Positions 50,886 to 59,290 of a DNA stretch of 64,000 nt are shown here, one piece after another (the stretch's first letter is position 1; the number at the start of each line of letters is the position of its first letter). The notes under the pieces are model-generated. The model was given only the letters and a program-made list of their open reading frames with translations. It was not told the DNA's origin and ran no database searches. Both the position numbers and the translations under genes were made by a program. Source of the DNA: F23-D06 sp045130275. Lineage in GTDB: Bacteria > Bacteroidota > Bacteroidia > Bacteroidales > WCHB1-69. The stretch lies in assembly GCA_045130275.1 (NCBI GenBank), contig JBGUPL010000021.1, positions 1 through 64,000 of the forward strand, in the 5' to 3' direction.

Positions 50886-52400
50886 ATGGCAAACAACGAA
50901 GATCTTTTCAAACAAATCATAGCCCATGCGAAAGAGTATGGCTTCATTTTCCCGTCAAGCGAGATATACGACGGACTGAGCGCGGTGTATGACTACGGTC
51001 AGAACGGCGTGGAACTGAAGAACAACATCAAGCAGTATTGGTGGAAATCGATGGTGCAGTACCATGAGAACATTGTCGGACTGGACAGTGCCATCTTCAT
51101 GCATCCCACCATCTGGAAGGCTTCCGGGCATGTGGACGCGTTCAATGATCCGTTGATCGACAACAAGGATTCGAAGAAGCGCTACCGTGCCGACGTGCTG
51201 ATCGAGGATCATATCCAAAAGATTGAGGATAAGATAGATAAGGAGATAGAGAAGGCAAAGAAACGCTTTAACAATTTTGACGAGTCGCTTTATCGCCAGA
51301 CCAACACCCGCGTGGTGCAATACCAAGCGCAGGTTGATGATATCCGCACACGTTTCGCCGAGCTGATGAACAACAACGACCTGGTAGGCCTGAAGGCGCT
51401 CATCGAGGAGTTGGGCATTGCCTGTCCGATTTCCGGCACGCGCAACTGGACCGACGTACGCCAGTTCAACTTGATGTTCGCCACGAAGTTGGGCTCTGTC
51501 GCCGACGGCGCCGACACGATCTACCTCCGTCCCGAGACCGCTCAGGGTATTTTCGTGAATTTCCTGAACATCTACAAGACCGGTCGTATGAAGCTGCCGT
51601 TCGGCATCGCGCAGATTGGAAAGGCCTTCAGAAATGAGATTGTGGCTCGCCAGTTCATTTTCCGTATGCGTGAGTTCGAGCAGATGGAGATGCAGTTCTT
51701 CGTGAAACCCGGTGAGGAGCTCAAATGGTTCGATTATTGGAAGCAGACCCGTCTGCAGTGGCACACCGACCTGGGCATCGCCCCGGAGAACTACCGTTTC
51801 CACGACCACGAGAAATTAGCGCACTACGCCAATGCCGCCACAGACATTGAGTTCAAGTTCCCGTTCGGCTTCAAGGAGCTGGAGGGTATTCATTCGCGCA
51901 CGAACTTCGATTTGTCGCAGCATGAGAAATACTCCGGCAAGAAACTGCGCTATTTCGATCCTGAACTTAACGAAAACTACGTGCCGTACGTCATTGAGAC
52001 GTCCATCGGCGTTGATCGTATGTTCCTGGCTGTCTTCAGCCACGCCTACACGGAAGAGACGTTGGAGGACGGCTCCACGCGCACCGTCCTGCGTCTGCCC
52101 GCCAAGCTTGCCCCCTACAAGGTGGCAGTGCTTCCGTTGGTGAAGAAAGACGGTCTGCCTGAAATCGGCCAGGAGATCTTCGACATGTTGAAGAAAGACT
52201 TCATGGTGCAGTACGAGGACAAGGACGCTATCGGCCGCCGTTACCGTCGCCAGGATGCCATCGGTACGCCATTCTGCGTCACCATCGACAACCAGACCAA
52301 GGAGGACAACACCGTGACGGTCCGCGAGCGTGACACGATGGCCCAATACCGGCTGCCCATCGCCGATTTGACGGTTGAATTGATGAAGAAATTACGTTAA
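50886..52400 (+). CDS. glyS: Glycyl-tRNA synthetase (single-chain, class II)
   Basis: A 504-residue enzyme of the alpha2 (eukaryote-like) type. It has motif 1 region F-P-S-S-E-I-Y, motif 2 F-R-N-E-I-V-A-R-Q-F-I-F-R-M-R-E-F-E-Q-M-E, motif 3 with G-V-D-R, and a C-terminal anticodon-binding domain (about 405-504; Y-K-V-A-V-L-P-L). It charges tRNA-Gly. The gene starts directly after the heptamer array with no visible -7 box. Confidence 0.96.
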   Translation: MANNEDLFKQIIAHAKEYGFIFPSSEIYDGLSAVYDYGQNGVELKNNIKQYWWKSMVQYHENIVGLDSAIFMHPTIWKASGHVDAFNDPLIDNKDSKKRYRADVLIEDHIQKIEDKIDKEIEKAKKRFNNFDESLYRQTNTRVVQYQAQVDDIRTRFAELMNNNDLVGLKALIEELGIACPISGTRNWTDVRQFNLMFATKLGSVADGADTIYLRPETAQGIFVNFLNIYKTGRMKLPFGIAQIGKAFRNEIVARQFIFRMREFEQMEMQFFVKPGEELKWFDYWKQTRLQWHTDLGIAPENYRFHDHEKLAHYANAATDIEFKFPFGFKELEGIHSRTNFDLSQHEKYSGKKLRYFDPELNENYVPYVIETSIGVDRMFLAVFSHAYTEETLEDGSTRTVLRLPAKLAPYKVAVLPLVKKDGLPEIGQEIFDMLKKDFMVQYEDKDAIGRRYRRQDAIGTPFCVTIDNQTKEDNTVTVRERDTMAQYRLPIADLTVELMKKLR

Positions 52401-52408
52401 CCCCATAC

Positions 52409-52481
52409 TGTGGAGACGTGCCATTGCACGTTTCTGCACTGACAAACCGAATCGTAGAGACGCGCCGCGGCACGTCTCTAC
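52409..52481. repeat. Two adjacent palindromes of the GTAGAGACG family
   Basis: The first (52409-52438) is an imperfect stem around CATT. The second (52454-52481) is a near-perfect 28-bp palindrome beginning GTAGAGACG and ending CGTCTCTAC. They may act as a glyS terminator but lack a T-run. Confidence 0.75.
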
Positions 52482-52524
52482 ATTTGTTTTAAAAAAAGCA
52501 GGGTATTCATACAACAAAAAAATG

Positions 52525-52532
52525 TATCTTTG
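52525..52532 (+). promoter_or_regulatory. -7 box for the GWxTD protein gene
   Basis: TATCTTTG followed by C, about 35 bp before the chosen ATG. Confidence 0.65.
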
Positions 52533-52566
52533 CAAGTTCAAAATTAAAATGGAAAATTTCTATCCG

Positions 52567-54027
52567 ATGAAAAAATATATCTTACTGATTATCATGCTGA
52601 TGGCGACGGCAGGCGCTTTTGCCCAAGGGCTGAAGGCTTTCATCAGTCACAAGGCCTACTGCACAAAGAATATGCAGCCGTACATTGAGTACACGTTCAT
52701 CGTGGGAGGCAACACCGTCCAATATGTGCCCGATGGCCACGGCAAGTTCTCCGCCGGTGTTGAGATACAAGTGGATATGATGCAGGCCGACACCCTTGTG
52801 AGGCAACTTCACTACATCCTCGGCAGTGATCTCTTCGAAGACTCTACGCGCGCGGGCAAACCCGATTTCGCGGATGTTCAAAACGTGCCGATACCCCAAG
52901 GGGATTATTACCTCTATTTTTACATGAAAGATGTGAATGGCGACACGAATCGTCTTTCCTACATAGACAGGATTGTGGTTGATTTTCCCGAAGACCGCAT
53001 AACGACTTCCAAGATATCGCTTTACAAGTCGCTTAAGCGCGCTGACGCGGAGAGTGTTTTCGTTAAGTACGGTTACAATCTGCCACCCCTCTATTCGAAT
53101 TTCGTGCCCGAAACGCAATACACGCTGCCCTTTGCCGTGGAGATATACAACTCCAACAAAATTCTGGGAAACAGTGTGTTGAAGGCAAACTGCTATGTCG
53201 AATATGCGGAGTCGCACCTTGTCGCCAACCCGAACAACATCATCTCTGTGGAACAGCCCGCCAAGGATGTGGTACTCATCCTCAACGAGTTGAATGTCTT
53301 CAACTTGCCCTCCGGCAACTATTTCGTAGTGGTGGAGCTGTTGGATGGTCGCGACAGTCTGTTGCTGGTGGACAAGGTGTTCTTCCAGAAAAGCAACCCT
53401 TCTGTCCAGCTGAATCTGGATGACTATAGCCACACCGACATCCGGGGTACTTTTGTGGAGTTCGACACCGTCCGCAAAAAACTCATTGACGAAGTGAAAT
53501 GCCTCTATCCGATCAGCAGTTTTGCAGAGCGGGAGTTCTATGAGACCCGCATGAAAGACATCCCGACTGAGCAGTTGCAGCGCTTTTTCTACAGTTTCTG
53601 GATGAAGCGGAATCCTGCGAATCCGGAGGCAGCGTGGTTGAAGTATAAGAAACGGGTGGACGAGGTGGAGAAGCTTTTCGGCAGCCGGCAGGTCCGCGGC
53701 TACCTTACCGACCGCGGCCGTGTCTATCTGCAATATGGCAAACCCAATGAAGTGAATGAGGTCCCGTCCGATCCGGTGACTTTGCCGTATGAAATATGGC
53801 ATTATTACTATCTCAACAACCAATCGAACGTGAAATTTGTGTTTTACGACCCCGTTTTGACAGGCAACGACTACGAATTGCTGCATTCCAACATGTATGG
53901 TGAGACGCACAACCCGAACTGGCGGATGCAACTCGTGCGCAAAATCCAGACTCAGCAGGATTTGTACGATCCCATTCCTGTGGACTATTGGGGCAACGAA
54001 ATGGACGATTACTGGAAATACCATTGA
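52567..54027 (+). CDS. GWxTD domain-containing exported protein
   Basis: A 486-residue protein with a signal peptide (1-18, A-F-A-Q). A beta-rich N-terminal half is followed by the GWxTD-type domain (about 320-486). That domain has the helical F-Y-S-F-W-M-K-R-N-P segment and a D-R-G-R-V-Y-L-Q-Y-G-K-P core, typical of the family. Function is unknown; members occur in Bacteroidota and Acidobacteriota envelopes. The ATG at 52567 starts the signal peptide, with an in-frame ATG at 52549 as alternative. A sugar transferase gene follows 9 bp later. Confidence 0.85.
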   Translation: MKKYILLIIMLMATAGAFAQGLKAFISHKAYCTKNMQPYIEYTFIVGGNTVQYVPDGHGKFSAGVEIQVDMMQADTLVRQLHYILGSDLFEDSTRAGKPDFADVQNVPIPQGDYYLYFYMKDVNGDTNRLSYIDRIVVDFPEDRITTSKISLYKSLKRADAESVFVKYGYNLPPLYSNFVPETQYTLPFAVEIYNSNKILGNSVLKANCYVEYAESHLVANPNNIISVEQPAKDVVLILNELNVFNLPSGNYFVVVELLDGRDSLLLVDKVFFQKSNPSVQLNLDDYSHTDIRGTFVEFDTVRKKLIDEVKCLYPISSFAEREFYETRMKDIPTEQLQRFFYSFWMKRNPANPEAAWLKYKKRVDEVEKLFGSRQVRGYLTDRGRVYLQYGKPNEVNEVPSDPVTLPYEIWHYYYLNNQSNVKFVFYDPVLTGNDYELLHSNMYGETHNPNWRMQLVRKIQTQQDLYDPIPVDYWGNEMDDYWKYH

Positions 54028-54036
54028 TAGTTAGGA

Positions 54037-54630
54037 ATGATGAAACGTTTCTTCGACATCATAATCTCCCTGATCGTGCTGCTGGTGGGATTCCCGTTCG
54101 GTCTCCTGCTGGCATTGTTGATTGCGGTGGACTCAAGAGGTCCGGTCCTGTACAAACAAAACAGGGTGGGGCGGAATAACACGGATTTCCAACTGCTTAA
54201 ATTCCGCACGATGTGCACGGGCGCGGACCGGGGCAGTTTGATCACGGTTGGGGAAGACGATGCGCGAATCACGCGAATCGGCGCGTTTCTCCGCAAATAT
54301 AAGATCGACGAATTCCCTCAATTCATCAACATCCTGAGAGGGGAAATGAGTGTGGTGGGGCCGCGCCCCGAGGTCCGCAAATACGTCGATCTGTACACGC
54401 CAGAGCAGTTGCGCGTCCTGAGCGTGCGTCCGGGGCTCACCGACTATGCCTCGATCCGCTATGTGAACGAAAACGCATTGCTCGCCGCCTCCGCTGATCC
54501 CGAGGAGACTTACATTCACGAGATTATGCCCGATAAACTTAGTCTTAATTTGAAATATGTTGACGAACGGTCGCTATGGGTGGACTGCAAGATCGTGATG
54601 CAAACAATAGTCGCCATATTCAAGAGGTGA
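54037..54630 (+). CDS. Undecaprenyl-phosphate sugar-phosphotransferase (PglC-like)
   Basis: A 197-residue protein of minimal size for the monotopic phosphoglycosyl transferases (PF02397). It has one N-terminal membrane hairpin (about 5-30), the K-F-R-T-M segment, then R-K-Y-K-I-D-E-F-P-Q and V-G-P-R-P-E. It transfers a sugar phosphate from UDP-sugar to undecaprenyl phosphate, starting a surface glycan. No other glycan genes are adjacent, so the pathway is not defined. Confidence 0.9.
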   Translation: MMKRFFDIIISLIVLLVGFPFGLLLALLIAVDSRGPVLYKQNRVGRNNTDFQLLKFRTMCTGADRGSLITVGEDDARITRIGAFLRKYKIDEFPQFINILRGEMSVVGPRPEVRKYVDLYTPEQLRVLSVRPGLTDYASIRYVNENALLAASADPEETYIHEIMPDKLSLNLKYVDERSLWVDCKIVMQTIVAIFKR

Positions 54631-54693
54631 GCCTGTTGTGTGCTCTGCACGCTTTTGCCGATCGGACGCAATATGTAAAAAAGTAATAATAAC

Positions 54694-54716
54694 AACCCCA
54701 TAAACCATAAACTATA
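54694..54716. repeat. Short heptamer array upstream of HerA-like gene
   Basis: CATAAAC, CATAAAC, TATAAAA, 7-bp period, just before the ATG at 54724. Confidence 0.5.
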
Positions 54717-54723
54717 AAAAGAT

Positions 54724-56313
54724 ATGTACAATCAAGAACACGGACTCTATGTGGCGCACTGCGAGGAAGGCGCGCTCTCCATTCAGGGAAAAATGGCCAA
54801 CAGGCACGGTTTGATCGCCGGTGCCACCGGCACAGGCAAAACGGTCAGCCTGCAAGTTTTGGCCGAGACTTTCAGCCAGGTGGGGGTGCCCTGTTTCATG
54901 GCCGACATGAAAGGCGACTTGTCAGGTATCAGCCAGGCGGGCAAGATGAGCGGCTTCATCGAGAAGCGTCTGCCCGAATTCGGTATCGAGAACCCTGAGT
55001 TCCAGGCTTGTCCGGTGCGTTTCTACGACGTGTTCGGCGAAGAGGGGCATCCGATCCGCGCTACGGTTTCCCAAATGGGTCCGCAGCTGCTTTCCCGTCT
55101 GCTCGGCCTCAACGACACCCAGGATGGCGTCCTTAACATCGTGTTCCGCATCGCCGATGAGCGCGGGCTGATGATCATCGACCTCAAGGACCTGCGGGCG
55201 ATGTTGGAGTATGTCTCCAAGCACGCCAAAGAATATACGATGAAGTACGGCAACGTCTCCACGGCCTCCATCGGCGCCATCCAACGGGCGTTGCTGCAGT
55301 TAGAGGCGCAAGGTGCGGACAAGTTCCTCGGCGAGCCGAGCTTCGACATCTACGATCTCATCCAGACGGAGAATGGCAAGGGCGTGATGAGTGTCCTGGC
55401 TGCTGACAAGCTGATGATGCAGCCAAAACTTTACAGCACCTTCCTGCTGTGGCTTCTTTCCGAACTGTATTCCACGCTTCCCGAAGTGGGCGACCTTGAC
55501 AAACCGAAGCTCGTGTTCTTCTTCGACGAGGCTCATACGCTCTTCGAGGACACATCCAAAGCGTTGGTTGACAAGATAGAGCAGGTGATCCGTCTGATCC
55601 GAAGCAAGGGCGTGGGCATCTATTTCATCACGCAATATCCTACGGACATTCCTGACAATATTTTGGGTCAGTTGGGCAACCGCATCCAACATGCGTTACG
55701 CGCCTACACGCCTAAGGATCAGAAGGCTGTGCGTGCCGCCGCCGACACGTTCCGCACGAATCCGGCGTTCAAGACAGACGAAGCCATTATGAACTTGGAA
55801 ACCGGTGAGGCGTTGGTCAGTTTCCTTGACGAGAAAGGTGCCCCTGGTATCGTTCAGCGCGCCAAGGTGCTTTTCCCGCTGTCGCAGATCGGTGCCATCA
55901 CTGAGGGACAGCGCATCGACATCATCAAGCAAAGCCGTGTTTATGGCAAGTATGACACTCCTGTGGATAACGAGAGTGCTTTCGAAATGCTGATCAAGGA
56001 AGCCGAGGAAGCCTTGGCTGTCCAGGAAGAGGAAAAACGGGCGATCGAGGAGGCCAAACAAGAGGAGAAAGTGGAAAAGAAAACCTCCAAGAAGCAGGGG
56101 GTGATTGGCAAAGTTATCAAGGCCATCATCACCGCCGTCACAGGCACTTTGGCCACGGCTGCTGGCACGGCCATCAGCAACAAGGTGACCGGCAAGAAGT
56201 CCAATTCGAAGACATCCACCAAGGAAAAGGTCATCAAGAACACCACCTCCGCCGCCACAAGAACGATTACGCGGGAGATTTCACGGGATATTTTGGGGAA
56301 CATCCTTAAGTGA
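54724..56313 (+). CDS. HerA-like ATPase (DUF853)
   Basis: A 529-residue P-loop ATPase. Walker A G-A-T-G-T-G-K-T is near residues 33-40, and Walker B V-F-F-F-D-E-A-H near 260. The sensor-like Y-F-I-T-Q-Y-P and the late V-Q-R-A-K-V segment match the DUF853/HerA-like family of hexameric DNA pumps. The C-terminus (about 430-529) is a coiled coil followed by a Lys/Thr-rich, partly hydrophobic tail. Its role is uncharacterised. No NurA-like nuclease is adjacent. Confidence 0.88.
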   Translation: MYNQEHGLYVAHCEEGALSIQGKMANRHGLIAGATGTGKTVSLQVLAETFSQVGVPCFMADMKGDLSGISQAGKMSGFIEKRLPEFGIENPEFQACPVRFYDVFGEEGHPIRATVSQMGPQLLSRLLGLNDTQDGVLNIVFRIADERGLMIIDLKDLRAMLEYVSKHAKEYTMKYGNVSTASIGAIQRALLQLEAQGADKFLGEPSFDIYDLIQTENGKGVMSVLAADKLMMQPKLYSTFLLWLLSELYSTLPEVGDLDKPKLVFFFDEAHTLFEDTSKALVDKIEQVIRLIRSKGVGIYFITQYPTDIPDNILGQLGNRIQHALRAYTPKDQKAVRAAADTFRTNPAFKTDEAIMNLETGEALVSFLDEKGAPGIVQRAKVLFPLSQIGAITEGQRIDIIKQSRVYGKYDTPVDNESAFEMLIKEAEEALAVQEEEKRAIEEAKQEEKVEKKTSKKQGVIGKVIKAIITAVTGTLATAAGTAISNKVTGKKSNSKTSTKEKVIKNTTSAATRTITREISRDILGNILK

Positions 56314-56316
56314 TGT

Positions 56317-56496
56317 AGAATGCTGAATGCTGAATGTAGAATAATACGGTCGAAGGACTGTTCCCCCCTTTAGGGGGATGCCCGCAGGGCAGGGGGAATC
56401 AAAACATCTTCCTTGAGAAGCCCAATCCCCTTCTGTTTTAGAAGGTGTGCCCGAAGGGCGGGATAGTATTAGATGTAAGACGCGCGAAGCGCTAAT
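56317..56496 (+). repeat. Heptamer array plus modular palindromic element, copy 2
   Basis: GAATGCT/GAATGTA heptamers (56317-56340) are followed by CGGTCGAAGGAC and hairpin CCCCC/GGGGG. Then come palindrome GCCCGCAGGGC, a CCCCTTCT/AGAAGG hairpin, GCCCGAAGGGC, AGTATTAG, and a GACGCGCGAAGCGC tail. Both ends match the minus-strand element at 13581-13733, and the middle hairpins match 33965-34024. No ORF is credible here. Confidence 0.72.
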
Positions 56497-56552
56497 AACC
56501 CCATACAAGCGAAGCGTAGTGTGGGGCCAAATAAAGTCAAAAAAAGGAAAAA

Positions 56553-57584
56553 ATGCAAAAAGTATTAGTCATATACACCGGCGGTACCATCGGTATGATG
56601 ATGGACCCGGAAGACAAGGCTCTGAAGCCTTTTGAATTCAAGAATATCCGGCAGCAGCTGCCTATGCTGGACCTCCTGGAGTGCGACATCACCTTCAAGA
56701 GTTTGCTGCCCCTCATCGACTCATCGGACACCAATCCGCAGTTCTGGCTCCGGCTGGTGGACATGATCGAGACCGAATATCAGAATTATGACGGTTTTGT
56801 GGTGCTGCACGGCACCGACACGATGGCCTACACCTCCTCGGCGCTCAGTTTCCTGTTAGAGAATCTTGACAAGCCCGTCATTATCACCGGTTCGCAGCTG
56901 CCTTTGGGTGTGCTGCGCACAGACGGTCGTCGCAACATCCTCAACGCCATTGGCTTTGCCGCTGACCAAAAAGACGGGAGGCCTATGCTGAACGAGGTGT
57001 GTCTCTTCTTTCAGACGGCACTTTTCCGCGGCAACCGTATCTACAAGGACGATGCCGCCAGTTTCAATGCCTTTCACTCGCCCAATTATCCGCATCTGGC
57101 AAATGTGGGCACCGAGATATCCTATAACGAGCACTGTTTGCTTCCTAAGAGCGTTCCCGGCACCTTCATCGCTCACCACAAGATGGATAACAATGTGGGG
57201 CTCATCAAACTCTTCCCTGGCATTAACCTCGCTACTATGGAGGCCATGCTGAACACGGAAGGTTTGCACGCTGTTGTGCTGGAGACCTTCGGCGTGGGCA
57301 ATGCCCCGACATCTCCGGATTTCCTCAAGATTCTCAAAGACGCCATCGACCGAGACATCATCCTCGTCAATATATCCCAATGCAAGGGCGGTGGCGGCGT
57401 GGAAATGCAGCGTTACGCCACGGGCAAGCACCTTGCAGACATCGGTGTTACTTCTGGAAGTGACATGACCACCGAGGCGGCCCTTACCAAGCTGATGTAC
57501 CTCTTCGGCGAGGGTTATCCTTTGAATACCATACGGAAATTGTTAAAAATGTCCCTTCGCGGGGAATTAACCGAGAACTACTAA
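56553..57584 (+). CDS. ansA: Type I L-asparaginase
   Basis: A 343-residue cytosolic asparaginase. T12 in T-G-G-T-I and T88-D89 in H-G-T-D-T are the two catalytic threonine sites. There is no signal peptide. It shares the fold of GatD at 9.5-10.9 kb but lacks GatD's extra N-terminal domain. It hydrolyses asparagine to aspartate and ammonia. Its TAA overlaps the cutC ATG by one base. Confidence 0.94.
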   Translation: MQKVLVIYTGGTIGMMMDPEDKALKPFEFKNIRQQLPMLDLLECDITFKSLLPLIDSSDTNPQFWLRLVDMIETEYQNYDGFVVLHGTDTMAYTSSALSFLLENLDKPVIITGSQLPLGVLRTDGRRNILNAIGFAADQKDGRPMLNEVCLFFQTALFRGNRIYKDDAASFNAFHSPNYPHLANVGTEISYNEHCLLPKSVPGTFIAHHKMDNNVGLIKLFPGINLATMEAMLNTEGLHAVVLETFGVGNAPTSPDFLKILKDAIDRDIILVNISQCKGGGGVEMQRYATGKHLADIGVTSGSDMTTEAALTKLMYLFGEGYPLNTIRKLLKMSLRGELTENY

Positions 57585-58258
57585 TGGAAATTGAGATTTG
57601 CTGCGGTTCAATCCAGTCGGCCGCGAATGCAAAGGCTGGCGGTGCGGTGCGTGTCGAGTTGTGCCAAGGATTAATCGAGGGGGGGACGACGCCGTCCCCA
57701 GCCACCATTGAATATGCCGTGAAAGAGCTGGGACTCAAAGTGTTCGTCCTAGTACGTCCTCGTGGCGGCGACTTCTGCTACAACGAATTGGAAATCAAAA
57801 CGATGGAAGAGGATGTGGAATTCTGCAAGAAAGCTGGCGTGGCCGGCATTGTGGTCGGGTTCCTGCATCCCGACGGCAGCATCGACACGGAGCTGACCCG
57901 TCGGTTCGTGAAATTAGCCGCCCCGCTGCCCGTCACTTTCCACCGCGCCTTCGACGAATGCGCAGATCCGCTGAATGCCCTTGAGCAAATCATAGAGTGC
58001 GGGTGCGCCCGAATCCTGACCTCCGGCTGCAAGCCCACCGCTATGGAGGGTGCGGAGATGCTACAACAACTCGTTAAAAAGGCTGATGGACGAATCACGA
58101 TACTCGCGGGAAGCGGTGTTACACCCGAAAATGCGGCGGCATTGCGGCAGAAGACCGGTGCGCCGGAGATTCACGGTTCCTGTAAAATCACCCGTCCTGA
58201 TGGTGCCTGGGAAACGGATGCGGAACAGGTGAAAAAGCTGTTGGCGGTATTAGGGTAA
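57584..58258 (+). CDS. cutC: CutC family protein
   Basis: A 224-residue TIM-barrel protein. It starts M-E-I-E-I-C-C-G-S-I-Q-S-A, with R-V-E-L-C-Q-G-L-I-E-G-G-T-T-P-S near 24-40 and V-L-V-R-P-R-G-G-D-F near 57, all family hallmarks. CutC was linked to copper homeostasis in Escherichia coli, though a direct copper role is disputed. It is coupled to ansA. Its last 9 bp overlap the convergent SGNH-like gene. Confidence 0.92.
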   Translation: MEIEICCGSIQSAANAKAGGAVRVELCQGLIEGGTTPSPATIEYAVKELGLKVFVLVRPRGGDFCYNELEIKTMEEDVEFCKKAGVAGIVVGFLHPDGSIDTELTRRFVKLAAPLPVTFHRAFDECADPLNALEQIIECGCARILTSGCKPTAMEGAEMLQQLVKKADGRITILAGSGVTPENAAALRQKTGAPEIHGSCKITRPDGAWETDAEQVKKLLAVLG

Positions 58259-59290
58259 CCGTTTCTTGAGAGTTTCCGACACGTTTTTTGCTATGGTCAG
58301 CCGACCGGTCTGCGTGTAGTGTTCCGTTGGGAAATCGCGGTCGAAGAAGTCGGCGTCACGAACGGCTCTGAGATTGTTCACCACAATCACCCCTTGCGAT
58401 TCGTAGCGGTCAGTGACATATTTCACATTCTGTTCCAGAAGATAGAGCAAATCTGGGCCGCACAAACTGTCAATTTGATCTACATTTTCCGCCAGGATAT
58501 TGAATACGGGCTGCCACCCGCGTTTCTTGCATAATTTCACGATTTTGTCAAAATCCTTGATTCTGGGATTCTTGTCGTCTAACGTGCAGGCAAAGTGTTT
58601 GATGTGGTGACAAGCCAGCGCTATGGAATCCATGGAGGGTTTTACCCCATTGTAGAGGGTACAATTGTAACCAACCCCCTGGTCCCATTCATTTGCGTTC
58701 CGATATGTGAACGGGTGGGGGAGGACGAATGTTTGCCTCATAAAGCCTCTCCTGATGAGAGTGGAGCGTTCCTTTTCTGTCCAGTTGGGATATGCCTTGA
58801 AAGCCAGCAACATCCGTTTATACAGCGCAGGGGCCTTTTTCATCATGATCCGCTCCTTGCGAAGTGCGGGTTCCAGATCCGAATATATCCATTCCGAGGT
58901 GAAAGACCGCATGTTTACGGTCACGATGGCCGTTTTCACATCGTTGCCTCTGGGTATGTTGCGCAAAATGTCGTAGTAAACGCCTGCGTGACAAGCCCCT
59001 TTTGACAGTTTTCCGACATGATGTCCTGGCATCAGATCCTCAATCATTTGGTTGATAAACCGTTTGTCGGTGTCATCCTCACTGTACGAGTGGTTGGAGG
59101 ATTCTCCAAGATATACGATGTCCATCCCTTTCTTTGCTTGCTGGGAAATCTCCATCAGTGTGGTGTTCTCATCCATATCTTTCTTATACAGTGTGAAAAA
59201 ATAGATGATATCCAGCACTGCGAGGACCGCTATTAGCACCAGTAGCTTGACCAAGAGTTTGTTGATTATATGTTTCGTTGTTTCAGCCAT
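58250..59290 (-). CDS. Membrane-anchored SGNH-like protein, MBOAT partner
   Basis: A 346-residue protein with one N-terminal transmembrane anchor (about 13-34) and a periplasmic domain. A Y-L-G-E-S-S-N-H motif near 60 resembles the GDS block of SGNH hydrolases with G-E-S, and the C-terminal D-F-P-T-E-H-Y (near 322) resembles the D-x-x-H block. Proteins of this kind (AlgJ/AlgX, PatB-like) complete O-acetylation with an MBOAT protein. The MBOAT gene directly precedes it with no gap, which supports that role. Confidence 0.7.
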   Translation of the reverse strand: MAETTKHIINKLLVKLLVLIAVLAVLDIIYFFTLYKKDMDENTTLMEISQQAKKGMDIVYLGESSNHSYSEDDTDKRFINQMIEDLMPGHHVGKLSKGACHAGVYYDILRNIPRGNDVKTAIVTVNMRSFTSEWIYSDLEPALRKERIMMKKAPALYKRMLLAFKAYPNWTEKERSTLIRRGFMRQTFVLPHPFTYRNANEWDQGVGYNCTLYNGVKPSMDSIALACHHIKHFACTLDDKNPRIKDFDKIVKLCKKRGWQPVFNILAENVDQIDSLCGPDLLYLLEQNVKYVTDRYESQGVIVVNNLRAVRDADFFDRDFPTEHYTQTGRLTIAKNVSETLKKRLP

